Translations under genes and position numbers: made by a program
NCBI GenBank assembly: GCA_002311745.1
Contig: DBZL01000007.1
Location: forward strand, 1-46,570
Source of the DNA: Phycisphaerales bacterium UBA1161
Lineage (GTDB): Bacteria > Planctomycetota > Phycisphaerae > Tepidisphaerales > Tepidisphaeraceae
Length of the DNA: 46,570 nucleotides
Direction of reading: 5' to 3'
Shown here: positions 16,634-24,504 of the stretch, piece by piece
How the letters are laid out: each line of letters starts with the position of its first letter
Numbering within the stretch: position 1 is the stretch's first letter
The notes under the pieces: generated by a model
Seen by the model: the letters and a program-made list of their open reading frames with translations, nothing else
Database searches by the model: none
What the model was told of the DNA's origin: nothing

Positions 16634-16665
16634 GTCCGCCGGCTACCCCGGCGCGCCGGGGCTAC
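16634..16665. repeat. GC palindrome upstream of the RAYT gene
   Basis: The stretch begins GTCCGCCGGC and contains a perfect 16-bp palindrome, CCCCGGCGCGCCGGGG (16646-16661), then CTAC. Its outline (GTCC-stem-CTAc) is like the REP elements of the window but the stem differs. It is immediately upstream of the RAYT start codon. Confidence 0.55.
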
Positions 16666-16713
16666 TAACAAGAACGCGCGCGCCAACAAAATATTTGCGA
16701 CAAGTTTTCTTTT

Positions 16714-16739
16714 ATAGCTGCGGGCGGAAGCCCGCAGAC
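16714..16739. repeat. Inverted REP element upstream of the RAYT gene
   Basis: A 26-bp element starts ATAGCTGCGGGC and ends GCCCGCAGAC, with stem CTGCGGGC/GCCCGCAG around GGAA. It is the inverse of the copy at 16109-16134 with a few compensating differences in the stem (CTGC/GCAG in place of CCGC/GCGG), so the hairpin is preserved. Confidence 0.85.
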
Positions 16740-16762
16740 ATTCTCCCCGCCGAACGCTCCCC

Positions 16763-17206
16763 CTACGCTTGCATCTCGTAATCGCGGAGCTTTTCGATTC
16801 TGCGGTGGTGTCGGCCGTCGCCGAAGGCGGTGGTGAGGAAGATCTCGACGATTTGGCGAATCTGGTCCTCGCTGAGCAGATCGGTCCCCAGGCACAGGAC
16901 GTTGCAGTGATTGTGCTCGCGGGCGCGGCGAGCGGTGACCTCGTCGTGGACCAGGCCGGCGCGCACGCCGCGGACTTTGTTGGCGGCCACGGACATGCCG
17001 ATGCCGCTGCCGTCCAGCAGGATGCCCATCTCGTGGGTGCCGCTGGCCACCGCCTTGGCCGCGGGGATGGCATAGTCGGGGTAGTCCACCGCCCCCGGGC
17101 TGTCGCAGCCGAAGTCCTCCACCTCATGCCCCAGTTTCTTGAGCAGAGGAATCAGCTTCTTCTTGGCCTCGTAACCGCGATGATCGCAGGCAACGGCGAT
17201 CTTCAT
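16763..17206 (-). CDS. rpiB: RpiB/LacAB-family sugar-phosphate isomerase
   Basis: The 147-aa protein is of the ribose-5-phosphate isomerase B family (aldose-ketose isomerisation in the pentose phosphate pathway). It begins MKIAVACDHRGYEAK and contains GILLDGSGIGMSVAANKVRGVRAG and ARREHNHCNVLCLG-type segments. In E. coli RpiB the position before the Gly-rich loop is the catalytic Cys66; here the aligned residue is Asp65 (LLDGSG instead of LICGTG). Asp at this place also occurs in LacB-like members, so the substrate or catalytic base may differ. A strong Shine-Dalgarno GGGAGGA precedes the ATG. It follows the YrdC/phosphatase fusion by 18 bp. Confidence 0.9.
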   Translation of the reverse strand: MKIAVACDHRGYEAKKKLIPLLKKLGHEVEDFGCDSPGAVDYPDYAIPAAKAVASGTHEMGILLDGSGIGMSVAANKVRGVRAGLVHDEVTARRAREHNHCNVLCLGTDLLSEDQIRQIVEIFLTTAFGDGRHHRRIEKLRDYEMQA

Positions 17207-17224
17207 CGGAAAATCCTCCCTGTG

Positions 17225-18334
17225 TCAGGGTGTCGTTTCTTTCAGTCGTTGTTCGATCAATGTCTTGAGTTGGTTGGCGATGTTGACGTAAAGCGCCGGA
17301 TCGCCGCCGATGGGGTCTTCGATGTCATGCTCGGGATCCAGCGGCACCACCTTGTCCGCCGCCGCCGGCACCAACGCCGCCACGGCCTGCGCGTGTCCGC
17401 GGCCCATGGTATAGACCACGTCCGCCTGGTGGATCAACTCGACGGTCAGCGACCGCGAGCGATGATGCGACAAATCCAGACCCATGTCGCGCACGGCCTC
17501 CGCCGCTTGCGGCGTCGCCCGCGCCCCGGGCAGCGCGCTGGCGCCGGCGGAGGTCACGTAAATGCCTTTCTGTTCCAATTCCTCGCCACCCACCTGCAGC
17601 TTCTCGGCCAGGTAGCGCTTGGCGATGGCCTCGGCCATCGGCGAGCGGCAGGTGTTGCCGCTGCAGACGAACAGGATCGTCGTCTTCAGCAGCCGGTCGA
17701 TGATTCGTCGATCATACACGCCCGGACGCACCATGTCGTAGGAATTTTTCTGCACTTTGACCAGGGTGGACGGCTTGGAAAAGCGCGTTTCCCCGGCGTC
17801 GAGGATCATCTCCACGCGGTCCAGAATCTGGCCGTCCAGGTCGGTGACTTTGGCCGCCCCCCCGGGGGGCGCCGTCAGGGCCAGCGGGCCGTTGAGCTTG
17901 CTGGCCACGTCGAAGAAGACCGGATGGTCCGGGCAGCGCAGGGTGATATTCGGCCCGTCGTACAGTTCGGCCTCCGCGACCCCCAGCCGATCGGCCACCT
18001 CCTTGCGCCGCAGGGGTGGAACCTCGAAGATCAGCCCGATCGGTCCGGGCCACAGCTTCTTGATGACCCGGCGGGCAAAGTCGTTCAATTCACCCAGGTA
18101 GGCCAGGGCATCGGATGGCCGAGCCACGTGAAGGGTCAACGGCTTGGATCGCGGCGATGGGCGGAGGTCCCGCAAGGCGTTGCGGGCCTCCGCGTGGCTG
18201 ACCAGGGCGGCCACGGCGTAGCTGGTTTCCGTCGGAAGCACCACAAGTTTCCCTGCCGACAGCACTTCGGCGCCGCGGGCGATCTCCTGCTGGTAATCCT
18301 GCACCTGGAGAATCTGAAGGATTTGCGCCTGCAT
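17225..18334 (-). CDS. YrdC/Sua5-like domain fused to a low-molecular-weight (arginine-type) phosphatase
   Basis: Residues about 10-210 of this 369-aa protein resemble YrdC/Sua5 (threonylcarbamoyl-AMP synthase). They start VLPTETSYAVAA and end with STLVKV and VRPGVY segments. Residues about 218-365 are a low-molecular-weight phosphatase: CSGNTCR (224-230) and DPIGG (340-344). Thr in GNT matches the protein-arginine phosphatase YwlE rather than tyrosine phosphatases. In Bacillus subtilis ywlC (Sua5), ywlE and ywlF (rpiB) are close neighbours; here the first two are fused and rpiB follows. By eye the YrdC part lacks the usual KxR (RDLRP at 55-59) and SxN (TAPP at 154-157) residues, so it may not be an active synthase. 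The ATG at 18334 is chosen over an upstream TTG. Confidence 0.88.
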   Translation of the reverse strand: MQAQILQILQVQDYQQEIARGAEVLSAGKLVVLPTETSYAVAALVSHAEARNALRDLRPSPRSKPLTLHVARPSDALAYLGELNDFARRVIKKLWPGPIGLIFEVPPLRRKEVADRLGVAEAELYDGPNITLRCPDHPVFFDVASKLNGPLALTAPPGGAAKVTDLDGQILDRVEMILDAGETRFSKPSTLVKVQKNSYDMVRPGVYDRRIIDRLLKTTILFVCSGNTCRSPMAEAIAKRYLAEKLQVGGEELEQKGIYVTSAGASALPGARATPQAAEAVRDMGLDLSHHRSRSLTVELIHQADVVYTMGRGHAQAVAALVPAAADKVVPLDPEHDIEDPIGGDPALYVNIANQLKTLIEQRLKETTP

Positions 18335-18347
18335 CGTGCTCAAAGCG

Positions 18348-18377
18348 ATTATCCGCCCCTCTCGTTACAAGTGTCAA
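18348..18377 (-). promoter_or_regulatory. Predicted promoter of the YrdC/phosphatase-rpiB operon
   Basis: On the minus strand a perfect TTGACA (18372-18377) and GATAAT (18348-18353) are 18 bp apart. Transcription would start near 18341, about 7 nt before the ATG at 18334, so the mRNA would be almost leaderless. Confidence 0.6.
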
Positions 18378-18439
18378 GGCGAAGGATTTTTGCGTATGGC
18401 CCCGCGCAAAGCCCAGGCATGGCTATGTCTGGGCTTGAA

Positions 18440-18476
18440 CAAAAAAACGCCGGCCGCGAGTGGGCGCGGCCGGCGT
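18440..18476 (-). terminator. Intrinsic terminator of the lpt operon
   Basis: On the minus strand a perfect 12-bp GC stem (18465-18476 with 18447-18458, loop 18459-18464) is followed by a run of seven T. It lies about 170 nt after the lptG stop codon and before the promoter of the YrdC fusion. The stretch 18477-18648 between lptG and the terminator holds no gene I can support. Confidence 0.85.
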
Positions 18477-18648
18477 CGCCAGAAAGTGGGAAGGGGAGCG
18501 TCGCGTCAGGTTCCGTCTTGCCGCTCCACTCAGAGCGATCTACGGTGCGTTTGCCTGACGAATGGGATGTACGATTCAGATTCGCCGCGGGCAAATGCGC
18601 GCGCGGATTTTTCCCGCGGCGGGGCCAAGCCCAATAATAGCGCCGCTG

Positions 18649-19788
18649 CTACGACTTAACGCGATCCAGCAGGTACGCCGACAGGGGTCCGAAAATAAAG
18701 ATCGGCAGCCACGCCATCAGGGCGGGCCAGAAGTTGAGCATGGTGTGGCCGGGCGGGCTGCCGGCAAGCTGCTGCGCCAGGAACACGCTGCCCATGCACA
18801 GCCCGCACAGCACCATGCACTTCACGGCGGCGGTTTTCAGCCGGCCCGGCTCCCGCTGCAAGACCGTCGAGACCGCCAAAAGCAGCAGGATCACGTTGAC
18901 GACCGGCTGCGTGAAACGCTGGTGCCGCGCCTTCAGCAAATCCAGGGCCCCGTAACTTCTGGGTCGAGCCAGAAGCTGATTGATCCGCGCCACCGACAGG
19001 AACTGAATAAAATCGTTGTTCTCATTCAGGGCGATCTCCTGGGGCGTGATGTCGCTGCTGTAGGCGGCGACGGCGGTGGCCACGGCGGGCGTGGGCTGAT
19101 CCGGCGAAGCGATCGGCACGCGGAGGCCATCGGTCAAATCCCATCGCTTGAGAGAATCGTTCCACTGCGCCGCCGACGCGTAAAGGTGCGCGCTGACGCG
19201 CAGATCCGCATCGCGTTCGATCACGTCGAGGTAGCGGACCTTGGCCGCCGAAGAGGCGGTGGGGGCCCAGTACATCGCCGCGTTGAACAGCCCGTTGTAT
19301 TCATCCTCCAACATGCGCACGGCCCAGGTGCGGTCGGCGGCTTCGTGCACGTCGCCGCGCTCACGCGCCAACTTGGAAATCATCCGCGGGATGATCAACT
19401 CCTGGTCCATGGGCAGAAGCACCAGGTTCAGCGCGATTCCGGCGACGATGACCGACGCGGCCACGCGCAGCAGCGGCGTCCCGGCCGCCAGAAGCGCCGT
19501 CGTCTCGTTGAAGCGGCTCAGCCGCATGAGCGTGAACGCCGCCGCCACCACCGCGATCACGCCGGAAAGCTGCACGTAAAAGAAGAACGCCTCGTAAACA
19601 TAGTAATCCGCGATGTCGTACATCACGCGCCACAGCCCCAGGTTGGCCACGCTGTGCCCGCGCGCTTGCGTCAGGTTCCCAAAGTTGAAGACCATGTCCA
19701 GCGCCACGTACATCCCCACCAGCGCCATCAGGCTGATCAAGTAGTTCTTGATGAAACTGCTCAGAAGATAGCGGTCGATGATCTTCAT
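18649..19788 (-). CDS. lptG: LptF/LptG family permease (LptG-like)
   Basis: The 379-aa protein starts MKIIDRYLLSSFIKNYLISL, typical of the YjgP/YjgQ family. It has three N-terminal membrane helices, a periplasmic beta domain (about 130-290) and three C-terminal helices. LptF and LptG form the membrane channel that, with LptB2, extracts lipopolysaccharide-like lipid from the inner membrane. The length fits LptG. It begins 3 bp after the GT39 gene and is the last gene of the aminotransferase-lptF-GT39-lptG operon. F/G assignment within the family is uncertain and rests on position and length. No lptB or lptC is in the window. Confidence 0.85.
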   Translation of the reverse strand: MKIIDRYLLSSFIKNYLISLMALVGMYVALDMVFNFGNLTQARGHSVANLGLWRVMYDIADYYVYEAFFFYVQLSGVIAVVAAAFTLMRLSRFNETTALLAAGTPLLRVAASVIVAGIALNLVLLPMDQELIIPRMISKLARERGDVHEAADRTWAVRMLEDEYNGLFNAAMYWAPTASSAAKVRYLDVIERDADLRVSAHLYASAAQWNDSLKRWDLTDGLRVPIASPDQPTPAVATAVAAYSSDITPQEIALNENNDFIQFLSVARINQLLARPRSYGALDLLKARHQRFTQPVVNVILLLLAVSTVLQREPGRLKTAAVKCMVLCGLCMGSVFLAQQLAGSPPGHTMLNFWPALMAWLPIFIFGPLSAYLLDRVKS

Positions 19789-19791
19789 GCT

Positions 19792-21339
19792 CTATTGGCT
19801 GGCGAGGGTGATGGCATTTTTGCGGATGACCCGGCCCAGCTTGGTCTGATCGAAGTCAATGGTCTGCACGTGAGTGAACGCCGGCTCCAGCCACCGGCGC
19901 ACCACGTCCGGCGCATCCTCCTCGTGCCGCCGGCGCACGATCAGCACGCGGTCGAATGCCTGCAAGCCCACCTGTCCAGGCAGATCGTCAAACAGCGTCG
20001 GGCGGTTGTTCGGCAGCGGCCAGATCAGCGGATGGTTCGGCATATAGAACGACAGCTCCGAGGCGTATTCGTAATCTCCGGCAAAAACCGCCGATCCACC
20101 GCGCAGCGACTCCACCTTCTGCGCCAACTCTTTCCAGCCGAAGAGCCGATCCCATTGCGGGTTGCCCAGTCGCGGCGTCATCCACATCAGGGCTTCAGGC
20201 AGGTGAATGACGATCAGGCCGATCAGGGCCACTTTGACCGCCACCTCCGCCCAAAACTGCCGCTGGCCCTCGGGTTTCTCCGCCAGGTAGTGGCCGATCA
20301 GCAGGGTCGTGGGCAGATAGGCGAAGATCGGCCAGTTGCCGTTGCTTTTTTTGTGGATGGCCGCGGCGGCGAAAAACACCAGCGGCAATGTGCCGGTCAA
20401 CAGCAGAATGCGCTGGTGCATCGGTAGCCCGCGCCGCCGCCAGTACACCGCCAGCACCGCCACCGCCAGGCAGAACAGAACGGGCGTGGCGACCATGAAC
20501 TGGCTGCCCACGTAATCGCCCAGGTTGATCGCCGATGCCCACGGGGAAAATTCATCGTCATTGTTCAGGCCGTGTTGAAGCTGGAACCGGAACGATTCCC
20601 ACTGGTGATGCGCGTTCCACAGGATCACGGGCGAAAAGGCGGCCGCGGCCGCCAGCGCCCCCAGCCAAGGCCAAGGGGTTCGCAGATGCCGCCGGCCTTC
20701 GGCCGACCACAGCAGCGCCAGCAGCACCGCGACGCCCAGCAGAACACTGGTGTACTTGGAATCCAGAGCCAAGCCGCACAGCAATCCAAAGCCCAGCCAC
20801 AGCCATCCGCGGCGCAGCGATGCGCCGCCAGGGGCGAAGATCAACAGGGCGCAGGCCAACGCCGCGGCCTGGAAAAAGCACGCGGGCGTGTCCGGGGTGG
20901 CGATGCTCCCCAGCACGGCGATCATGGGGCTCAGCAGCAAGCTCACCGCCACGAACGATGCCGCCCGTCCATCGCGGCACAGTCGGCCAAAGACGACGGC
21001 CAGGATGGCCACCATTCCCACGGCCAGCAAACCCATCGGCCAGCGCACGCCCAGCTCGCGGTGGCCGGCCGCCGCCGTGCCCAGGCGGATCAGGTAAGCG
21101 ATCATCGGCGGATGATCCGGGTAGGACATGGCCAAATGCCGCGACCAGACCCAGTAATAGGCCTCATCCGGCACAAGCTGGCGGATGGCGGAGAAAAGCC
21201 AGCGCAGCAGCAGCGTGATAACCACCAGAATCGCCACGCCGCGCGGGCTCAGCCACAGGCGCGACTCGCGGCCGCGGCGCATCGCGGCGGCCGGCGTCGC
21301 CAGGGGGGAGTGGGCGCTGGTGGGCTGGGTGAGGCTCAT
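19792..21339 (-). CDS. GT39-type membrane glycosyltransferase (ArnT/PMT-like)
   Basis: The 515-aa polytopic protein has the family signature near residue 50: LVPDEAYYWVWSRHLAMSYP followed by DHPPMIAYLIRLG. The DE pair is the catalytic acid region of ArnT/PMT enzymes, which move a sugar from a polyprenyl-phosphate carrier to lipid A or protein. About ten membrane helices follow, then a soluble C-terminal part (about 400-515). Its ATG (21339) overlaps the lptF stop by 4 bp, and lptG follows 3 bp after its own stop. A role in decorating the lipid moved by LptFG is a reasonable inference. The long in-frame extension upstream of 21339 runs antisense-like through lptF and is rejected. Confidence 0.87.
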   Translation of the reverse strand: MSLTQPTSAHSPLATPAAAMRRGRESRLWLSPRGVAILVVITLLLRWLFSAIRQLVPDEAYYWVWSRHLAMSYPDHPPMIAYLIRLGTAAAGHRELGVRWPMGLLAVGMVAILAVVFGRLCRDGRAASFVAVSLLLSPMIAVLGSIATPDTPACFFQAAALACALLIFAPGGASLRRGWLWLGFGLLCGLALDSKYTSVLLGVAVLLALLWSAEGRRHLRTPWPWLGALAAAAAFSPVILWNAHHQWESFRFQLQHGLNNDDEFSPWASAINLGDYVGSQFMVATPVLFCLAVAVLAVYWRRRGLPMHQRILLLTGTLPLVFFAAAAIHKKSNGNWPIFAYLPTTLLIGHYLAEKPEGQRQFWAEVAVKVALIGLIVIHLPEALMWMTPRLGNPQWDRLFGWKELAQKVESLRGGSAVFAGDYEYASELSFYMPNHPLIWPLPNNRPTLFDDLPGQVGLQAFDRVLIVRRRHEEDAPDVVRRWLEPAFTHVQTIDFDQTKLGRVIRKNAITLASQ

Positions 21340-23072
21340 CGTCGTTGTAGCCGGATGGTCAGGTAAATGGCCGTGGCCATCACGGCCAAATCTCCCGACC
21401 AGATAAACCACAGGGCGGTGTGCAGCGGGTCGTGAAAATTCATCCCCGTTTCGTACGGCACGTGCGTCGCCGCCTGCTGGCCGCCGAAAATCAGCGTGAT
21501 GCACAGCAGCGCCGGCACGAAGCTGACCGCAAAGGCGTTGAGGAAATTGCCGCTCTTGAACATCACGCCCAGGGCGCAACCCACCATCACCAGGATGAGG
21601 CAGCTCAGGGCGAAGCTGGCCCGGCCGTGCAATTCGCTGCGGGCGGCGTTGTTCACCACCACCTGCTCGTGATGCAGCACCATGGCGTCGTTGGGTGTGA
21701 TCATCGGATCGTGACTGAAATCCGCCAGCGTCTTGCCGAACAGTCTGCGCACCTCCGCCGGCATCGGCTCGGAAAAACTCCGCACGAAACTGGATCGCTC
21801 GCTGGGACCCTCCTGCGTCCGCAGTTGCGTGTCGTACAGCTCGATGCTCATCGCCATGCGCTGCGAGGAGACGGTCGATTTGGTCCCGACGGGATAGGCG
21901 CGGACGTGAATTTCCTTGGCCGTGGCGTACAGCGTCTCCTGCGACCCGTGCGTTTGCCGCATCCACACCGAGCGCCGGTCGTTGGCGTGCGGCGGGGCGG
22001 TGATCACCAGGTCCGGGCCGCGCAGTTGCGCCGTCGCGCCGCGGCCGCCGAGCTCAAAACCCTCCTCGCCCTCGGTGGGGAAGCGGTAGGAATCGCTGTC
22101 GGCCCGGTTGATCTTTGCCGCGATCAACTGCAGACAGGTGGTCTCCTGCTCGCGGCGGATCAGGCTGCGCAGAACCACCTGGACGCGCTCGCCCTGGCCG
22201 GGGTTGGCCGCCAGCTCGGTCAGGCGATGCACGTTGAGAAACTTGACGTTTTCGTGGATCAGGGGCGGGATTTCCATCGGGCCGAAGGTCGTATCCGCCA
22301 CGCCCGCCTGCACGTTGCCGTAAAACTCGCGCGGGAACTTGATCCCGTCCGTCAGCCGCGCATACAGCGTCGCCGCCGTCCCGGAGGAATCGTCCTCATT
22401 TCGCTGGATCGTCACCAGGGCGCTGCGCGCCATCCAGAACATGTGCGGCACGCGCAGGTCGGGTATGTTGTTGGGCTCGGGATTCTCGTAGGTCACGATC
22501 GCCGGACCGATCAGCCCCACCTGCTGCAGGGAAGGATTGGCCGGGTCCGGCGGCGACAGCCTCGCCTGGTCCGCGTAGACGTGCAGGTCGCCGCTGAAGG
22601 CGCGGAAGTTCACCTCGTGTTCGCGCTGAATGTCGCTGGCGATCACCTTGGCGATGTTGGAATAAATCACCTCCTGCACCTTGCGCGAATAAATCGGCAC
22701 GATGAAACAGAGCATCAGCAGGCTGGTCACCGCGACGGTCAATCCCAGGACCAGCGCCGGCAGGGCGATGGAAAACCGCCGCAGGGACAAGTAGCTCACG
22801 CCGCCGGCCCGCAGGGCGGTCAGCTCGTTGTCCGCGGAAAGCCGGCCGTAGACGATCGTCGCGGCAAACAGCGCCGCCACCGGCAACGAGTACGTGCTCA
22901 TCGCCGGCACCATGTACAGCAGCATCCGGTTCACCTGCCGCAAATCCAGACCGTGCTCCGTCAGCGGGCGCAGCAGACCCCCAAAACACATGATCCCCGC
23001 CAGGCTGCACGTCGCCAGGGCAAAAACCTTCAGCAACTGCCAGAAGATGTACCAAAAAAGGGTTTTGCTCAT
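21336..23072 (-). CDS. lptF: LptF/LptG family permease (LptF-like, long form)
   Basis: The 578-aa protein starts MSKTLFWYIFWQLLKVFALA. It has three helices, with the family segment YSLPVAALFAATIVYGRLSADNELTALRAGGVS, a very large periplasmic part (about 125-480), and three C-terminal helices (ASFALSCLILVMVGCALGVMF). E. coli LptF is about 366 aa, so the periplasmic domain is roughly 200 residues longer. Its start codon shares bases with the aminotransferase stop (TAATG at 23070-23074), so translation is coupled to that gene. It overlaps the GT39 gene by 4 bp. Confidence 0.85.
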   Translation of the reverse strand: MSKTLFWYIFWQLLKVFALATCSLAGIMCFGGLLRPLTEHGLDLRQVNRMLLYMVPAMSTYSLPVAALFAATIVYGRLSADNELTALRAGGVSYLSLRRFSIALPALVLGLTVAVTSLLMLCFIVPIYSRKVQEVIYSNIAKVIASDIQREHEVNFRAFSGDLHVYADQARLSPPDPANPSLQQVGLIGPAIVTYENPEPNNIPDLRVPHMFWMARSALVTIQRNEDDSSGTAATLYARLTDGIKFPREFYGNVQAGVADTTFGPMEIPPLIHENVKFLNVHRLTELAANPGQGERVQVVLRSLIRREQETTCLQLIAAKINRADSDSYRFPTEGEEGFELGGRGATAQLRGPDLVITAPPHANDRRSVWMRQTHGSQETLYATAKEIHVRAYPVGTKSTVSSQRMAMSIELYDTQLRTQEGPSERSSFVRSFSEPMPAEVRRLFGKTLADFSHDPMITPNDAMVLHHEQVVVNNAARSELHGRASFALSCLILVMVGCALGVMFKSGNFLNAFAVSFVPALLCITLIFGGQQAATHVPYETGMNFHDPLHTALWFIWSGDLAVMATAIYLTIRLQRR

Positions 23073-24397
23073 TAAAGACTAGTTGCTGGTTGCTGGTTGC
23101 TGGTTGCCAGACAAGATGCCGCGGCCTGGGCCAGCCGTTGCACGCCCGGCTCGATCTGCTCGGCCGACACCTGGCCGAAACTCAAGCGCATGTGATTCTT
23201 CGGCACCCGTCCCTTTTCGTCCGGCTGAAAACAGTAATCCCCCGGCACGTAGATCACGCCGCGATCGATGCACGATTCGAACAGTCTCCCGCCGCGCGAC
23301 GTGTCGATCGCCTCGGGCCATGTCACCCAGACGTACAGCCCGCCGGCCGGACGCGTCCAGCCAATCCCCGCCGAGGAGGGCATGTGGCGCTGCAGCGCCT
23401 CCAGCATCGCGTCGCGCTTGCGGCGATAACTGTCGCACAGCAAGCGCGCCTGCCGCTCGTACGCCCCGCTGAGCATGGCCTCCAGGGCGATGTGCTGGGC
23501 CAAGTTGGATGAGCCGAAATCGTGATTGCCCTTTTGGTGCATTACCGCTTCGAGCAAATCCGCCGGCATCGCCGTGTAGCCGGTCTTCAATCCCGGGGCA
23601 AACGGCTTGCTGAACGTCTGGGTCAAAACCGTGTACTGGTTCTGCGGATCGAACGACTTGATCGACGGCAGCGCCGGCCCGTCGTAACGCAGCTCCCGAT
23701 AGGCCGCATCCTCCAACACGATGATTCGCCGCTTGCCGCTGAACGTCTTGGCGATCTCCAAAAGCCGACTGCGCCGCGGCAACGACAGCGTAAGCCCCGT
23801 CGGGTTCTGGTAGTAACTGGTCGTGTAGATCAGCTTCACTTTTTCCAGCAGACCCTGCTCCGCCAATCGCGCCAGCAACCGGTCCACCGCCTCGACGTCC
23901 ATTCCCTGCTCGTCCATGGGGACGGTTAGGACCTTGGCCCCCAGCGACGCCAGCGTGCCGGTGAAGACGAAATAGCATGGATTGGCCGTGATCACGATGT
24001 CGCCGGGATCGATCAGGACATCGCCGATCAGGTACAGCGCCTGCTGCGAGCCGGTGGTGATGACCAGGTCGCGCTCGCTGATGCCCAATTCCGCGGCGGA
24101 TTTGCCGTCCAGTTTTTCCAGGTGCTCGACCGCCGCGCGGCGCAGGCCGGCCAAGCCCTGCGTCGTGTCATATTGCAAGGCCGCCCGACCCCGCCCGGTG
24201 TCCGCCAGCAGGTTCTGGGTGATCTGCCGCACCGGCTCCACCGGCAGCGTCAACGGATCGACGAATCCCGCCGCCAGGTTGATCAGCTTGGGATTGGCCA
24301 CCACGACCGCCATCAGGTAGCTGATGGGCGGCTGGCCCGTCCGCCTCGCTTTGGCGGACAGACCCAGCCCCTTGGGCGATGATGCGTTCGCGGACAT
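23072..24397 (-). CDS. PLP-dependent class I/II aminotransferase (LysN/MocR-like)
   Basis: The 441-aa enzyme is a fold-type I aminotransferase. GSQQALYLIGDVL (about 116-128), YYQNPTGLTLS (195-205), LEDAAYREL (228-236) and TFSKPFAPGLKTGY with Lys264 as the PLP Schiff-base residue are all visible. The closest recognisable group is 2-aminoadipate/aromatic aminotransferases and the catalytic domains of MocR regulators; the amino acid substrate is not clear. The last 15 residues or so (SCLATSNQQPATS) are translated from heptamer repeat family C, so the native C-terminus was replaced or extended by the repeat. The start MSANASSPKG at 24397 leaves 107 bp to divergent alaS; an extended N-terminus to 24442 is less likely. 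Confidence 0.88.
   Translation of the reverse strand: MSANASSPKGLGLSAKARRTGQPPISYLMAVVVANPKLINLAAGFVDPLTLPVEPVRQITQNLLADTGRGRAALQYDTTQGLAGLRRAAVEHLEKLDGKSAAELGISERDLVITTGSQQALYLIGDVLIDPGDIVITANPCYFVFTGTLASLGAKVLTVPMDEQGMDVEAVDRLLARLAEQGLLEKVKLIYTTSYYQNPTGLTLSLPRRSRLLEIAKTFSGKRRIIVLEDAAYRELRYDGPALPSIKSFDPQNQYTVLTQTFSKPFAPGLKTGYTAMPADLLEAVMHQKGNHDFGSSNLAQHIALEAMLSGAYERQARLLCDSYRRKRDAMLEALQRHMPSSAGIGWTRPAGGLYVWVTWPEAIDTSRGGRLFESCIDRGVIYVPGDYCFQPDEKGRVPKNHMRLSFGQVSAEQIEPGVQRLAQAAASCLATSNQQPATSL
23081..23108. repeat. Heptamer repeat family C, single-arm copy
   Basis: Four 7-bp units run in tandem (AGTTGCT, GGTTGCT, GGTTGCT, GGTTGCC). The copy lies within the last codons of the aminotransferase gene and directly before the lptF start. 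Unlike the other two copies it has no opposite arm. Confidence 0.85.
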
Positions 24398-24454
24398 ACA
24401 GCCCATCCATGCTACCGGTCCGCCGCGGCGCCGGCAATTCAACGGCGGTCAAAC

Positions 24455-24483
24455 TTGAACGGCCGGTTTTGATCGGCAATAAT
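24455..24483 (+). promoter_or_regulatory. Predicted alaS promoter
   Basis: TTGAAC (24455-24460) and AATAAT (24478-24483) are separated by 17 bp in the 107-bp gap between the divergent aminotransferase and alaS genes. Transcription would begin near 24490, 15 nt before the first ATG. Confidence 0.55.
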
Positions 24484-24504
24484 CGCGCCCTTACCGTCTG
24501 CCGC

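Noticed and set aside
16109..16739. Complete insertion sequence
   Set aside because: No target-site duplication or IS200/IS605-type ends beyond the REP palindromes were seen; the domesticated RAYT/REP model fits better.
16769..18637. 622-residue plus-strand frame
   Set aside because: Antisense to rpiB and the YrdC/phosphatase gene; no recognisable motif.
21420..23075. 551-residue plus-strand frame
   Set aside because: Antisense to lptF; extreme Arg/His/Gln content and no domain.
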